A program made the translations under genes and the position numbers. This document shows, piece after piece, positions 42,733 to 52,700 of a stretch of DNA of 64,000 nt. A model generated the notes under the pieces. The model was not told the DNA's origin, did no database searches, and saw only the letters and a list, made by a program, of their open reading frames with translations. This DNA is from an uncultured Agathobaculum sp. (GTDB lineage Bacteria > Bacillota > Clostridia > Oscillospirales > Butyricicoccaceae). Every line of letters starts with the position of its first letter. Position 1 is the first letter of the stretch. The stretch is from the NCBI RefSeq assembly GCF_944380975.1, contig NZ_CALWJK010000004.1, forward strand, positions 43,704-107,703. The letters are read 5' to 3'.

Positions 42733-43500
42733 TTACAACCTCACCGGAATGCTTTTTTCATTCAGATGCGTCTTGACCTGCCCTACCGTCAGCTCGCCAT
42801 AGTGAAACAAGCTGGCGGCAAGTGCTGCGTCGCAGCCCGTTTTCTCGAACACCTCAGAGAAGTGCTCCAATGAGCCGCAGCCGCCAGACGCAATCACCGG
42901 GATACCAACTGCGTCAACCACCGCGCGCGTCAGCTCGAGGTCAAAACCAGACTTGGTACCGTCCTTGTCCATCGAGGTCAGCAAAATCTCGCCCGCGCCG
43001 CGCTCATAGACTTCGCGCGCCCATGCGACCGCATCTATGCCGGTCGGTGTGCGGCCGCCCGCGACGTAAACCTCAAAGCCCGAAGGCGTTTTGCCTGTTT
43101 TACGGCCATCAATCGCAACGACCACGCACTGACTGCCGTATTTCTCCGCAGCAGCATCCACCAGACTGGGGTTTTTCACCGCCGCCGAATTGACTGAAAT
43201 CTTATCCGCGCCCGCGCGCAGGATGTCACGGAAATCGTCCACCGTGCGGATGCCGCCGCCGACCGTGACCGGCACGAACACCTCGCGGCAGGTGCGGCGC
43301 ACCACGTCCGCAATCGTGTCACGTCCGTCGCTAGTCGCCGTAATATCGAGGAAGACGATCTCGTCCGCGCCCTCCTGCGAATAGAATTTCGCCAGTTCCA
43401 CCGGATCGCCCGCGTCACGCAGTCCGACGAAATTGACCCCCTTGACCACCCGACCGTCCTTGACGTCCAGACAAGGGATAATGCGTTTGGCCAGCATCAT
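42733..43500 (-). CDS. hisF: Imidazole glycerol phosphate synthase, cyclase subunit
   Basis: 255 residues, TIM barrel. Motifs: [41 protein letters not shown], and [20 protein letters not shown] with the catalytic aspartates. Works with HisH. Starts MMLAKR at 43500, overlapping the hisA stop. Confidence 0.97.
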   Translation of the reverse strand: MMLAKRIIPCLDVKDGRVVKGVNFVGLRDAGDPVELAKFYSQEGADEIVFLDITATSDGRDTIADVVRRTCREVFVPVTVGGGIRTVDDFRDILRAGADKISVNSAAVKNPSLVDAAAEKYGSQCVVVAIDGRKTGKTPSGFEVYVAGGRTPTGIDAVAWAREVYERGAGEILLTSMDKDGTKSGFDLELTRAVVDAVGIPVIASGGCGSLEHFSEVFEKTGCDAALAASLFHYGELTVGQVKTHLNEKSIPVRL

Positions 43501-44210
43501 TCGGCCTCCTTGATCGCAGCGGGCAGATCAAGCTTGCCCGTGTAGACCGCTTTGCCTGCAATGGCCGCGTCAATGCCTAGCCGCTTGAGCTGACGGATAT
43601 CATCCAGCGTCGACACACCGCCCGACGCCGCGATACGGCAGGACACAGTCGCGCGCAGCGCTGCAAGCTGATCGAAGTTCGGACCGGCAAGCATGCCGTC
43701 CTTGTCAATATCGGTGAAAATGATGGTTTTCACACCGTAGGATTCCATCCGCTCGGCAAACGAAATGTAATTTTCGCCGCTGTCGCCCAGCCAGCCGTCC
43801 GTGCGTACGGTTTCCGACTTCGCGTCAATGCCGACGGCAATCTTATCGCCGTATTTCTTGACTGCTTCCGCCACAAACTGCGGGTTGCGCACTGCCGCCG
43901 AACCAATGATGACGCGCTTGACACCAAGCGCCAGCACCGCTTCAACATCCTGCATCGTGCGGACGCCGCCGCCCAGTTCGACTGTCGCACCGGTCTCACG
44001 GATGACCCGCTCGACCACGTCATAATTGGCATGCGAGCCATCCTTCGCCGCGTCCAGATCGACCATATGGATCATGGTTGCGCCCGCGGCCATGAACTTG
44101 CGTGCGGTCTCTACCGCGTCCTCGGCTACCTTGTGCACGGTATCATAATCGCCCTTTTTTAAGCGCACACACTGTCCGTCTTTCAAATCAATCGCCGGAA
44201 TAACCTTCAT
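43497..44210 (-). CDS. hisA: ProFAR isomerase (phosphoribosylformimino-AICAR-P isomerase)
   Basis: 237 residues, TIM barrel related to HisF. Motifs: [60 protein letters not shown]. The two catalytic Asp are in AIDLKDG and TDIDKDG. Overlaps hisF and hisH by ATGA-type junctions. Confidence 0.97.
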   Translation of the reverse strand: MKVIPAIDLKDGQCVRLKKGDYDTVHKVAEDAVETARKFMAAGATMIHMVDLDAAKDGSHANYDVVERVIRETGATVELGGGVRTMQDVEAVLALGVKRVIIGSAAVRNPQFVAEAVKKYGDKIAVGIDAKSETVRTDGWLGDSGENYISFAERMESYGVKTIIFTDIDKDGMLAGPNFDQLAALRATVSCRIAASGGVSTLDDIRQLKRLGIDAAIAGKAVYTGKLDLPAAIKEAE

Positions 44211-44824
44211 TTGTCCACCTCCGTCAGTTTTGCAAAGTTTTGAAGCATACGCAGTCCTACTTTTCCGCTTTTTTCCGGATGAAACTGGCAGCCAAACAGA
44301 TTGCCGCGCGCCACCATGGCGGGCACGCGCGCACCGTAATCAGTCACAGCGGCAAGATCGTCCGCCTGCGCGGGACACGCCATAAAACTGTGCACAAAAT
44401 AGACATAATCGCCGCTGCTGATCCCCTGGGTCATTGCGTTGGGACGCACAATATCCAGCGCATTCCATCCGATTTGCGGCAGCTTGAGTTCGGTTCGGAT
44501 GCGCTCAATCCGACCGGGCAACAAGCCAAGCCCCTTACACAGCCGCACCTCGTCCGACTCCTCAAACAGCATCTGCATGCCGAGACAAATGCCGAGAAAC
44601 GGCTTTTCTTGCGCCGCACGCAGCACCGCATCGGTCAGTCCCGAAGCATGCAGCGCGTCCATTGCATCAGGGAACGCACCCACGCCCGGCAAAATCACAC
44701 CGGAAGCCTGCTCAATGACCGCAGGCGTATCCGCGACCTTGTTGTCATAGCCCAGAAAATCCAGCGTGTTATGCACGCTCATCAGATTGCCTGCGCCGTA
44801 GTCTACAATTGCGATATACCCCAT
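44207..44824 (-). CDS. hisH: Imidazole glycerol phosphate synthase, glutamine amidotransferase subunit
   Basis: 205 residues, class I amidotransferase that feeds ammonia to HisF. VDYGAGNLMSVHNTLDFLG at the N-terminus, catalytic Cys in LGICLGMQMLFE, His and Glu in GCQFHPEKSG. The ATG at 44824 is chosen; a GTG three bases earlier is also possible. It overlaps the hisB stop as TGATG. Confidence 0.96.
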   Translation of the reverse strand: MGYIAIVDYGAGNLMSVHNTLDFLGYDNKVADTPAVIEQASGVILPGVGAFPDAMDALHASGLTDAVLRAAQEKPFLGICLGMQMLFEESDEVRLCKGLGLLPGRIERIRTELKLPQIGWNALDIVRPNAMTQGISSGDYVYFVHSFMACPAQADDLAAVTDYGARVPAMVARGNLFGCQFHPEKSGKVGLRMLQNFAKLTEVDK

Positions 44825-45399
44825 CACAGTACTCCCTTTGCACTTAAAACGCCGCCGCCTGTCACCGTGACCGCCTGCCGCAGCGCCCGCGCAAGCGCCT
44901 TGTACAGCGCTTCAGTGATATGATGCGCATTTTCGCCGTATTCGGCCTTGAGGTGCAGCGTCAGCCCGGCGTTTACGCTAAGCGCGCGCATGAATTCAAC
45001 CGTCAAACAAGTGTCATACTGCCCGCACATCGGCTGCGGCACGGGGGCATCGAACACCAGATACGGACGGCCCGAAATATCAAGCGCGCAAAAGCCAAGT
45101 GCTTCATCCATCGGCACAAATGCCTGACCGAAACGTGCAATGCCAGCCTTGTCACCCAAGCACTGCGCAAGCGCCTGCCCGAGCACAATGCCGCAATCCT
45201 CGACCGTGTGGTGCCCGTCGACTTCCAAATCACCCTTGCATTGGAGCGTCAGGCCAAAGCCACCATGTACGGCAAAGGAATTGAGCATATGGTCGAAAAA
45301 GCCGATGCCGGTGTCGATCTTACGTTCGCCGCCGTCCAGATCGAGCGCAAGCGTAATATCGGTTTCCTTGGTTTTCCGTGTGATCTCAGCCTTTCGCAT
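44824..45399 (-). CDS. hisB: Imidazoleglycerol-phosphate dehydratase
   Basis: 191 residues, dehydratase only, without a phosphatase domain. Manganese-binding histidine motifs FFDHMLNSFAVHGGF, DGHHTVEDCGI, and EYGENAHHITEALYKALA near the end. The separate histidinol-phosphatase (hisN or hisK) is not in this operon. Overlaps hisD by 14 bases. Confidence 0.97.
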   Translation of the reverse strand: MRKAEITRKTKETDITLALDLDGGERKIDTGIGFFDHMLNSFAVHGGFGLTLQCKGDLEVDGHHTVEDCGIVLGQALAQCLGDKAGIARFGQAFVPMDEALGFCALDISGRPYLVFDAPVPQPMCGQYDTCLTVEFMRALSVNAGLTLHLKAEYGENAHHITEALYKALARALRQAVTVTGGGVLSAKGVL

Positions 45400-46687
45400 C
45401 GTCTTTCACCTCCGCAAAGCGCACCGCGACCGAGTTGGCGTGCGCGTCCAGATGCTCACTCTGCGCGAGCGCAATGATATCCTGCGCATAGCTTTCCAGC
45501 GCGTCGCGCGTGTATTCGATCACGCTGGTTTTCTTCAAAAACGTGTCGGTCGAGAGCGGCGAGAAGAACCGCGCTGTCCCCGAGGTCGGCAGCACATGGC
45601 AGGGGCCTGCCATGTAGTCGCCAAGCGGCTCAGGCGCATACTGTCCGAGGAAGATTGCGCCCGCGTTGTGCAGATACGGCAGCCACTCGCGTGGATTTGC
45701 CGTCACGACCTCCAGATGTTCGGGTGCGACCACATCTGCCATCTTGCATGCGTCCCTCAAATCGTCAAACACGATCGCACAGCCATAATTCGCCACACTC
45801 TCTTTGACGATATCCCAACGCGGCAGTTCCTTTGCCTGACGCTCCATTTCGCACGAAATCGCCTGCGCCTGTGCCATCGAGTCGGTCAGCAGAACAGCCG
45901 AAGCCAGACGGTCGTGTTCGGCCTGACTCAGCAGGTCAGCTGCAACCCAAGTCGGGTTTGCGGTGTGGTCGGCAATCACCAGCACCTCGGAGGGGCCTGC
46001 AATCATGTCGATATCCACTGTGCCAAAGGCCAACTTTTTCGCCGCCGCAACAAAGGCATTGCCCGGGCCGACGATTTTATCCACCTGCGGGATAAAACCC
46101 GCACCGTAGGTCAGCGCGGCGATTGCCTGCACGCCGCCGATCGCGATAACGGTATCCACGCCCGCGATTTTCGCCGCTGCAAGCACTTCATTGGACAGGT
46201 TTTCGGTCGGCGGCGTGACCATAATCAGCTCACCCACGCCTGCAACCTTAGCGGGTATCGCATTCATCAGCACGCTTGACGGATATGCCGCCGTACCGCC
46301 CGGCACATACAGGCCGACGCGCGCGAGCCCGCGCACGGTCTGACCGAGCACTTCGCCCTCCGATCGTTTCCATTCCCACGACTTGGCGAGCATCTGCTCA
46401 TGGTAGTCACGGATGTTGGCCGCCGCTTTTTCGAGCGCGGCAATCAGTTCAGGCGAACAAGCCGCGTAAGCCGCGTCCAACTGCGCAGACTCGATGATAT
46501 ACGGCTCTCTTTTATCGAATTTCTCCGCATATTCACAGACCGCGTCCCAGCCGCGCACCTGCACATCGTCCATAATGGCGCGGACAGTCTGCTCGATATC
46601 GCCGCGCGCACCCGCCGCACGCGCTTTCATCTCACGAATGACGGTCTGCTCGGCCTGTCCATCCGCGAGCACGGTTTTCAAAAACAT
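45386..46687 (-). CDS. hisD: Histidinol dehydrogenase
   Basis: 433 residues, zinc enzyme of the last two steps to histidine. Motifs: VPGGTAAYPSSVLMNAIPAK, VDKIVGPGNAFVAAAKK, IDMIAGPSEVLV, and HVLPTSGTARF near the end. Starts one base after the hisZG stop region. Confidence 0.97.
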   Translation of the reverse strand: MFLKTVLADGQAEQTVIREMKARAAGARGDIEQTVRAIMDDVQVRGWDAVCEYAEKFDKREPYIIESAQLDAAYAACSPELIAALEKAAANIRDYHEQMLAKSWEWKRSEGEVLGQTVRGLARVGLYVPGGTAAYPSSVLMNAIPAKVAGVGELIMVTPPTENLSNEVLAAAKIAGVDTVIAIGGVQAIAALTYGAGFIPQVDKIVGPGNAFVAAAKKLAFGTVDIDMIAGPSEVLVIADHTANPTWVAADLLSQAEHDRLASAVLLTDSMAQAQAISCEMERQAKELPRWDIVKESVANYGCAIVFDDLRDACKMADVVAPEHLEVVTANPREWLPYLHNAGAIFLGQYAPEPLGDYMAGPCHVLPTSGTARFFSPLSTDTFLKKTSVIEYTRDALESYAQDIIALAQSEHLDAHANSVAVRFAEVKDDAKG

Positions 46688-46688
46688 A

Positions 46689-48323
46689 TTATCCCTCCAA
46701 ACCGCTTTCCAGATCGGAAATCACCTGCTGAATGGCGGCTTTCTTCATCTTCGCGCTTGCCAGATTGACGATCACACGCGCGGAAATGGGCGCGACATCC
46801 TCGATGACCTCAAGGCCGTTTTCCTTGAGCGTTGTGCCGGTCTCCACAATATCCACGATCGCGTCCGCGAGTTCCAGCAGCGGTGCAAGCTCGACTGAAC
46901 CTTCAATCTTGATGGTTTCCACGTCCATGTTCTTCTTGTTGAAAAACGCCTTGGTGACCGCCGGATACTTGGTCGCAATGACTGGGGTCTTGTAGCCGCC
47001 GTACACATCCTTGCCCTTTTTGGTCGCAAGCGCAAAACGGCACTTACCAAAGCCGAGATCGACCATCTCGTAAAAACTGCCGCCCTTTTCCATGATCGTA
47101 TCCTTACCGACTACACCCATGTCGCACACGCCATGCTCGACATAAGTAATCACGTCCGCCGCCTTGGCCAGCACGATTTCCACGCCCGCATCCGGCAGAG
47201 TGAAAATCAGCTTGCGCGAACCGGCTTCCAGCTCGGAAATGTCATAGCCCGCCGCTTTGAGCAGCGAAAGCGTTTTCTTTTCCAGACGCCCCTTGGTCAG
47301 TGCAATGCGCACGGTATCGCGGCGGGTCGCCGCCTCGGGACGTGCAGCGCCCTGCAAGCTGTCCGCAATGCGCTCCACGTCAATGCCGAAACCACCTGCC
47401 GGCAGATCCTTACCGAATTTGGCACACAGTGCATTATATCGTCCGCCAGACAAAATCGCCGCGCCCGCGCCGCCGATATAGCCACGGAACATCACGCCGG
47501 TGTAATAATCCATCTCATGCACCAGACCGAGATCGATCATAATGCGATTGCCGTAGCCCGCCGCATCGAGTGCCTGATACAGCCGGCGCAGGTAGGACAC
47601 CGCGCCCAGCACGCGCACGTTACCGGTCAGTGCCTCGACCTGATCCAGCACCTCCACGCCGCCGAACAGCTGCGGCATCGCACCCAGCGCCTTGGCGGCA
47701 GGACGCTCGCCGTAAGGCGCCAGCGCATCACCCAACGCCGCAAAGGACTTGTTTTCGATCAGACGGCGGATACTCTCTGCCGTCTGCACATCTACGCCCA
47801 ATTCTTCGATCAGCGCCTTGTAGATCTCGGCATGGCCGAGTTCAATGCGGAAATTGTCCACACCTGTGCCGGTCAGAGCACCAAAGGCTGCCGACAGAAT
47901 ATCCTGATCTGCTGCAAGGCCGTCCGCACCAATCAGCTCGGCGCCGACCTGTAGAAATTCACCCTTGTGCCCGTGCCCGCCCACGACCGAGCGGAACACC
48001 TTTTGACTGTAATACAGCCGCACGGGCAGCGCCGCGTCATCCAGACGGGTCGCCGCAACGCGGGCAATCGGCGTGGTATTATCCGGACGCGCAACGCAGA
48101 TACGTCCCGACCGGTCGATGATTTTGAGCATATTCTCCTGATCGAGCTCAGGGTTTGCCTGCGCAAATACATCGAAATACTCGACCGCAGGCGTAATGAT
48201 CTCACTATATCCGCACCCCTCCAGCGCAGTGCGCACAGCACGCTCGGTCTGCCGCAGCACACGGCAGGACGCGAACAGCAGATCGCGTGTACCCTCAGGG
48301 GTGGAAATCCGAAAACGGTTCAT
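46689..48323 (-). CDS. Fused ATP phosphoribosyltransferase: HisZ regulatory plus HisG catalytic
   Basis: 544 residues with two complete domains. Residues 1 to about 325 are HisZ, a histidyl-tRNA synthetase-like regulatory part (TPEGTRDLLFASCRVLRQTE, RPDNTTPIARVAA, LSGGRYNALCAKFGKDLPAG). A linker near 325-335 joins a short-form HisG at about 336-544 (IALTKGRLEKKTLSLLKAAG, GVCDMGVVGKDTI, DIVETGTTLKENGL), which transfers a phosphoribosyl group to ATP, the first and feedback-controlled step. In most bacteria with short HisG the two are separate genes. No frameshift or stop lies between them. First gene of the his operon. Confidence 0.93.
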   Translation of the reverse strand: MNRFRISTPEGTRDLLFASCRVLRQTERAVRTALEGCGYSEIITPAVEYFDVFAQANPELDQENMLKIIDRSGRICVARPDNTTPIARVAATRLDDAALPVRLYYSQKVFRSVVGGHGHKGEFLQVGAELIGADGLAADQDILSAAFGALTGTGVDNFRIELGHAEIYKALIEELGVDVQTAESIRRLIENKSFAALGDALAPYGERPAAKALGAMPQLFGGVEVLDQVEALTGNVRVLGAVSYLRRLYQALDAAGYGNRIMIDLGLVHEMDYYTGVMFRGYIGGAGAAILSGGRYNALCAKFGKDLPAGGFGIDVERIADSLQGAARPEAATRRDTVRIALTKGRLEKKTLSLLKAAGYDISELEAGSRKLIFTLPDAGVEIVLAKAADVITYVEHGVCDMGVVGKDTIMEKGGSFYEMVDLGFGKCRFALATKKGKDVYGGYKTPVIATKYPAVTKAFFNKKNMDVETIKIEGSVELAPLLELADAIVDIVETGTTLKENGLEVIEDVAPISARVIVNLASAKMKKAAIQQVISDLESGLEG

Positions 48324-48359
48324 GGCCGCAAAACTCCTTTATCGCTTTATCGCGTTAAA

Positions 48360-48389
48360 ATAATACCATACCTGTATCCCACCTGTCAA
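48360..48389 (-). promoter_or_regulatory. Promoter of the his operon
   Basis: On the minus strand: exact -35 TTGACA (48384-48389), 18-base spacer, -10 TATTAT (48360-48365), about 40 bases before hisZG. The TGA stop of the upstream DUF1835 gene lies inside the -35. No T-box or other attenuator fits in this short leader. Confidence 0.8.
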
Positions 48390-49360
48390 CCCCTGTTTTT
48401 ACGGATGACCATATCGCGATAGGTTGCGCCGTCCTGCACGACGGTAAGCCGCCCAGCCGCTCCCAGTGCACGGACACGGGAAAAAATCAGCATATCACTG
48501 ACCCGATTGCCTGCTTCATCGAGCTTGGCCAGCGCCCGGCCCACGGTCAGTGCAGCACGGCTTTTTTCCTCCTCCGGTACGCAGGACAGGATGATCTCAT
48601 CATAAAAATCCTCAGAAACCGACTGCACTTTGCCGTCAACCATAGCGCGCAGCGGCGCATTTTCCTCCTGCATGCGCTTCCATTCTGTCAAAAGGGCGGC
48701 TTGTTCGGTCTGGGTCAGCTGACGACGGCGTTTGTAGAAATAAGGAACAATATTAGGCGACATCTCACCCACTGTTGAAAAACAAGCCATTCCTTCGCGC
48801 GGCGACTGCTCGACTCGTTTCTGCAAACTACGCTGCTCGATCCACGCCGCATACCGACGCAGTATGCATTGGGGCATGAGACGCAGCAAAGCATTCGTCA
48901 CACGACTGTCTGTGATCACGCCGACTACAGATGTGCTGCGCACCCGTTTGTTTGCCAAGGCGACCTCTCGTGCTGGAATCCAGCCAACCTCAGCTGCCCA
49001 AATCGGAATCTGCTTTTGATACAGACGACTGACCACATACCGCAGACCGCACTGCTCAAGCGCATTTCCACCCGCATACCAGATGACCGCCTCGTCAACC
49101 TCATCCAATCGGTCGATCACTTCCCAGTGCCGCGCCTGATATTCTGTCTGCCATGCCCCGTCCAATTCGGGATCGCCGCGCCACGGTGTCACTATGTCCG
49201 CGCGCGCGGCGCGGTCGGTCACGTCCCGAATATCGCCTTGTGAATAATCGTCTGAAAGCGCAAGAATATGCTCTGCCTTCATTTCGACATCAAGCGATCT
49301 GCATGCCTCTGTCAAGCATCCCTTTGCGCTGTCCCCAAAGCAAATCCAGTACAAAGTCAT
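48386..49360 (-). CDS. DUF1835/DUF3658 domain protein
   Basis: 324 residues. N-terminal DUF1835 (IHIVFGDS-type: YWICFGDSAKGCLTEA, ALSDDYSQGDI, and WYAGGNALEQCGLR) and C-terminal DUF3658-like region (ENAPLRAMVDGKVQSVSEDF, YDEIILSCVPEE). Found in Bacilli and Clostridia; function unknown. Cytoplasmic. Its start overlaps the DUF6054 stop by ATGA. The his promoter lies at its 3' end. Confidence 0.83.
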   Translation of the reverse strand: MTLYWICFGDSAKGCLTEACRSLDVEMKAEHILALSDDYSQGDIRDVTDRAARADIVTPWRGDPELDGAWQTEYQARHWEVIDRLDEVDEAVIWYAGGNALEQCGLRYVVSRLYQKQIPIWAAEVGWIPAREVALANKRVRSTSVVGVITDSRVTNALLRLMPQCILRRYAAWIEQRSLQKRVEQSPREGMACFSTVGEMSPNIVPYFYKRRRQLTQTEQAALLTEWKRMQEENAPLRAMVDGKVQSVSEDFYDEIILSCVPEEEKSRAALTVGRALAKLDEAGNRVSDMLIFSRVRALGAAGRLTVVQDGATYRDMVIRKNRG

Positions 49361-49701
49361 GCACCTCCGCTGTAATGCTCAGCCAGCTCGATCACCTTGT
49401 CCAGAAAGCTTTCCTCGCCCATGGTATTGAGCTTCCAAAACATTGCCTGACTGCCGCCCGAAGTGATCGCCGTCAAGAACAGGCGGTTCCCCTGCCCAGC
49501 CAACGTCAGGTTCAGGCTCACACGGTTGCTGCCCGTCCAGCTGAAGCGTTCAAATACACGCACGGCCACGCGCACGCCTTCCGCTGTCCAGTCACTGCCG
49601 TCCTCATAAGAGGCCGATGCGCTGCCATTCATGATGCCATCAAACAGATAGTCCAGAAATGCGTCAAAATCGCCGGTCAAATGCTTTTCGTACTTTGCCA
49701 T
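49357..49701 (-). CDS. DUF6054 family protein
   Basis: 114 residues resembling DUF6054 over the full length (MAKYEKHLTGDFDAFLDYL, SASASYEDGSDW, RVAVRVFERFSWTGSNRVSL, TAITSGGSQAMFWK). A small alpha/beta protein, cytoplasmic, unknown function. GGAGGGA precedes the ATG at 49701. It lies between polC and the DUF1835 gene and is coupled to the latter. Confidence 0.8.
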   Translation of the reverse strand: MAKYEKHLTGDFDAFLDYLFDGIMNGSASASYEDGSDWTAEGVRVAVRVFERFSWTGSNRVSLNLTLAGQGNRLFLTAITSGGSQAMFWKLNTMGEESFLDKVIELAEHYSGGA

Positions 49702-49730
49702 ACAGGGTCCCTCCTTCTATTCCATGCTGA

Positions 49731-52700
49731 TTATGCAAACAGCGAAATCTGTGTTGTCTTGGGCATAGAACCCAATGCGCCGATCTGGTCAAGCAGTTCC
49801 ACGACCGCTTTGGATGCCTTGGGGCAGCGTACGGTCAGTTCCTCCGCCGAGAGGAATTTGCCGTTTTTGCGCTCCTCTACAATGTTCTGCGCCGCCTGTT
49901 CGCCGATGCCGGGCATCGAAGTAAACGGCGGGATCAGTCCGTTTTCGGTTACCAGAAAAGTCGTCGCATCCGACGCGTAAATATCCATCGGCTCAAAAAC
50001 AAAGCCGCGGCGGTAAAACTCATGGCAGACCTCAAGCGTGGTGGACATTTCCTTTTCTGCTGCGGTGATTGTCTTTTCCTTTTCCTTGACCGCCAGCTCA
50101 CGCAGCTTATCCTGCACGACCTTATCGCCCTTAATCATGCAGGAAGCGTCAAAGCCCTTGGCGCGCACCGAAAAATACGCCGAATAGAATGCAAGCGGTC
50201 GATGCACCTTAAACCACGCGATGCGGAATGCCATCATAACGTATGCAACCGCGTGCGCCTTGGGGAACATATACTTGATCTTCTTGCACGAATCAATGTA
50301 CCAGTCGGGCACGTTCTGCTCACGCATCGCGCCCTCCATTTCCTCGGTTAAGCCCTTGCCTTTACGCACCGATTCCATCGTCTTAAACGATAGCTTGGGC
50401 TGTACGCCCTGCAAGATCAGATAGTTCATAATATCATCACGGCAGCAGATACAGCCGGACAGCGGAATGCCCTTGCGTACCAATTCGGCTGCATTGCCCA
50501 GCCATACGTCCGTGCCGTGCGACAGGCCGGAAATCGAAACCAATTCGGCAAAGGTGGAAGGATGCGTCTCCTTGACCATGCCGCGCACGAACTTGGTACC
50601 GAACTCCGGCACCGCAAGACAGCCGAGATCACCCAGAATCGGGTCGGTGTCTGGATTTTCGCCCGTGTACTTGAGTGCCTTGCACGAATGGAACAGGCTC
50701 ATGGTGTCCGGATCGTCGAGCGGGATCTCCTGCGCGTTGACACCGGTCAGGCTCTCCAGATGCTTAATCATGGTCGGGTCATCGTGTCCCAGCTCATCGA
50801 GTTTCAAGAGGTTCGCGTCGATCGAGTGATATTCAAAATGGGTGGTGATGATGTCCGAATCCGGGTCGTCCGCCGGATGCTGCACCGGACAGACATCGTA
50901 AATCTCAATTTCCTTGGGCACTACAACGACACCGCCGGGATGCTGGCCGGAGGTGCGGCGCACACCGGTGCAGCCCGCCGCAAGGCGGTTTTCCTCCGCG
51001 CGTGAACACTCAATACCGCGCTCGTCCATGTATTTTTTGACATAGCCGTAGGCGGTTTTTTCCGCAACCGTGCCGATGGTGCCTGCGCGGAACACATGAT
51101 CGTGCCCGAAAATCTCGCCCGTGTAATAATGGATACGCGACTGGTACTCACCCGCAAAGTTCAGGTCGATATCGGGCACCTTATCGCCCTCAAATCCCAA
51201 AAACGTCTCAAACGGAATATTGAATCCCTGCTTGGTCAGGGGCTTGCCGCAATTCGGACAGATTTTGTCCGGCAGATCGACGCCGCAGGAGTATTCCTCG
51301 TGCCACTCGACATATTTGTCATCCGGGCACAGATAATGCGGCGCAAGCGAGTTTACCTCGGTGATATCCGACATAAACGCCGCCAGCGACGAGCCGACCG
51401 AACCACGCGAACCGACCAGATAGCCGTCTGCGAGCGACTTGGTCACCAGCTTCTGCGCGATGATGTACATAACCGCGTAGCCGTTGCCGATGATCGAGTT
51501 CAGCTCGCGGTCAAGCCGCGCCTGCACCATTTCAGGCAGCGGGTCGCCGTAAATGCGCTTCGCCTTTTCGTAGCACATGTTGCGCAGATCGTCCTCACAT
51601 CCGTCGATGTGCGGCGGGTAGTTCTCCTTCGGCACAGGACGAATCGCATCGCACATGTCCGCAATCATATTTGTATTCTCGACCACAACCTCATACGCGC
51701 GATCCTCGCCAAGATAGGAAAACTCCTTGAGCATCTCATCGGTCGATTTGAAATACAGCGGTGCCTGATTGTCTGCATCGCCAAAGCCCTGCCCCGCCAT
51801 CAAAATGCGACGGAAGGCTTCATCCTCCGGCTCGAGGAAGTGCACGTCTCCGGTTGCGCAGCAGGGTTTTCCTAATTCGTCGGCCAGCCGCAAAATGTCC
51901 CGGTTCCAGTCGCGCAGCTGTTCATCGTCCTTCGCCATGCCCTTGGCAACCATAAACTGGTTGTTGCCGATTGGCTGAATTTCCAGATAATCATAAAAGG
52001 ATGCAAGCCGCTTGAGGTCATCCCACTCCGCGCCGTTTGTCAGCGCGCGGAACACCTCGCCCGCCTCGCACGCCGAACCGAAAATCAGTCCCTCGCGATG
52101 ACGGATCAGTTCGGAACGCGGCATGATCGGGCGCTTATTGTAATATTCCAGAAAGCTCTTGGAGATCAGCTGATACAGATTGCGCAATCCCGCCTGATTC
52201 TTTACCAGAATAATAAAGTGATACCGCGGCAGGTTTTTCAGCTTATTCTTGCGGTCGGTTGTCGCAGCGAGATCCGGGTTGATATCCGCCGTGGTCACCG
52301 CATGCAGTTCATCTTTCAGCCGCGCAAGCAGCTTTACGAAAATGCGCCCCAGCACGGCCGCATCCTCGCTCGCGCGGTGATGCTCAAACGGGCCGACCGC
52401 CAGTTCTTTCGCCAGAATATTCAGCTTAAACTTATGCAGATGCGGCAGCATCAGGCGGCTCATCTCCAACGTGTCAATGGCGGTAAAATCCCGCTCGATT
52501 TCCAGCCGCTTACAAGCCGTGCGCAAAAAGCCCATATCAAAGCCCGCGTTATGCGCGACGAGCGGATATTTTCCCTCGCCCGCCCATGCAAGAAACTTCG
52601 GCACGGCTTCGGCAAGCTCGGGCGCATCCGCGACCGTCTCGTCCGAAATACCGGTCAGCCTAGTGATTTCCTCGGGAATGGGCTTGTGCGGGTTGACGTA

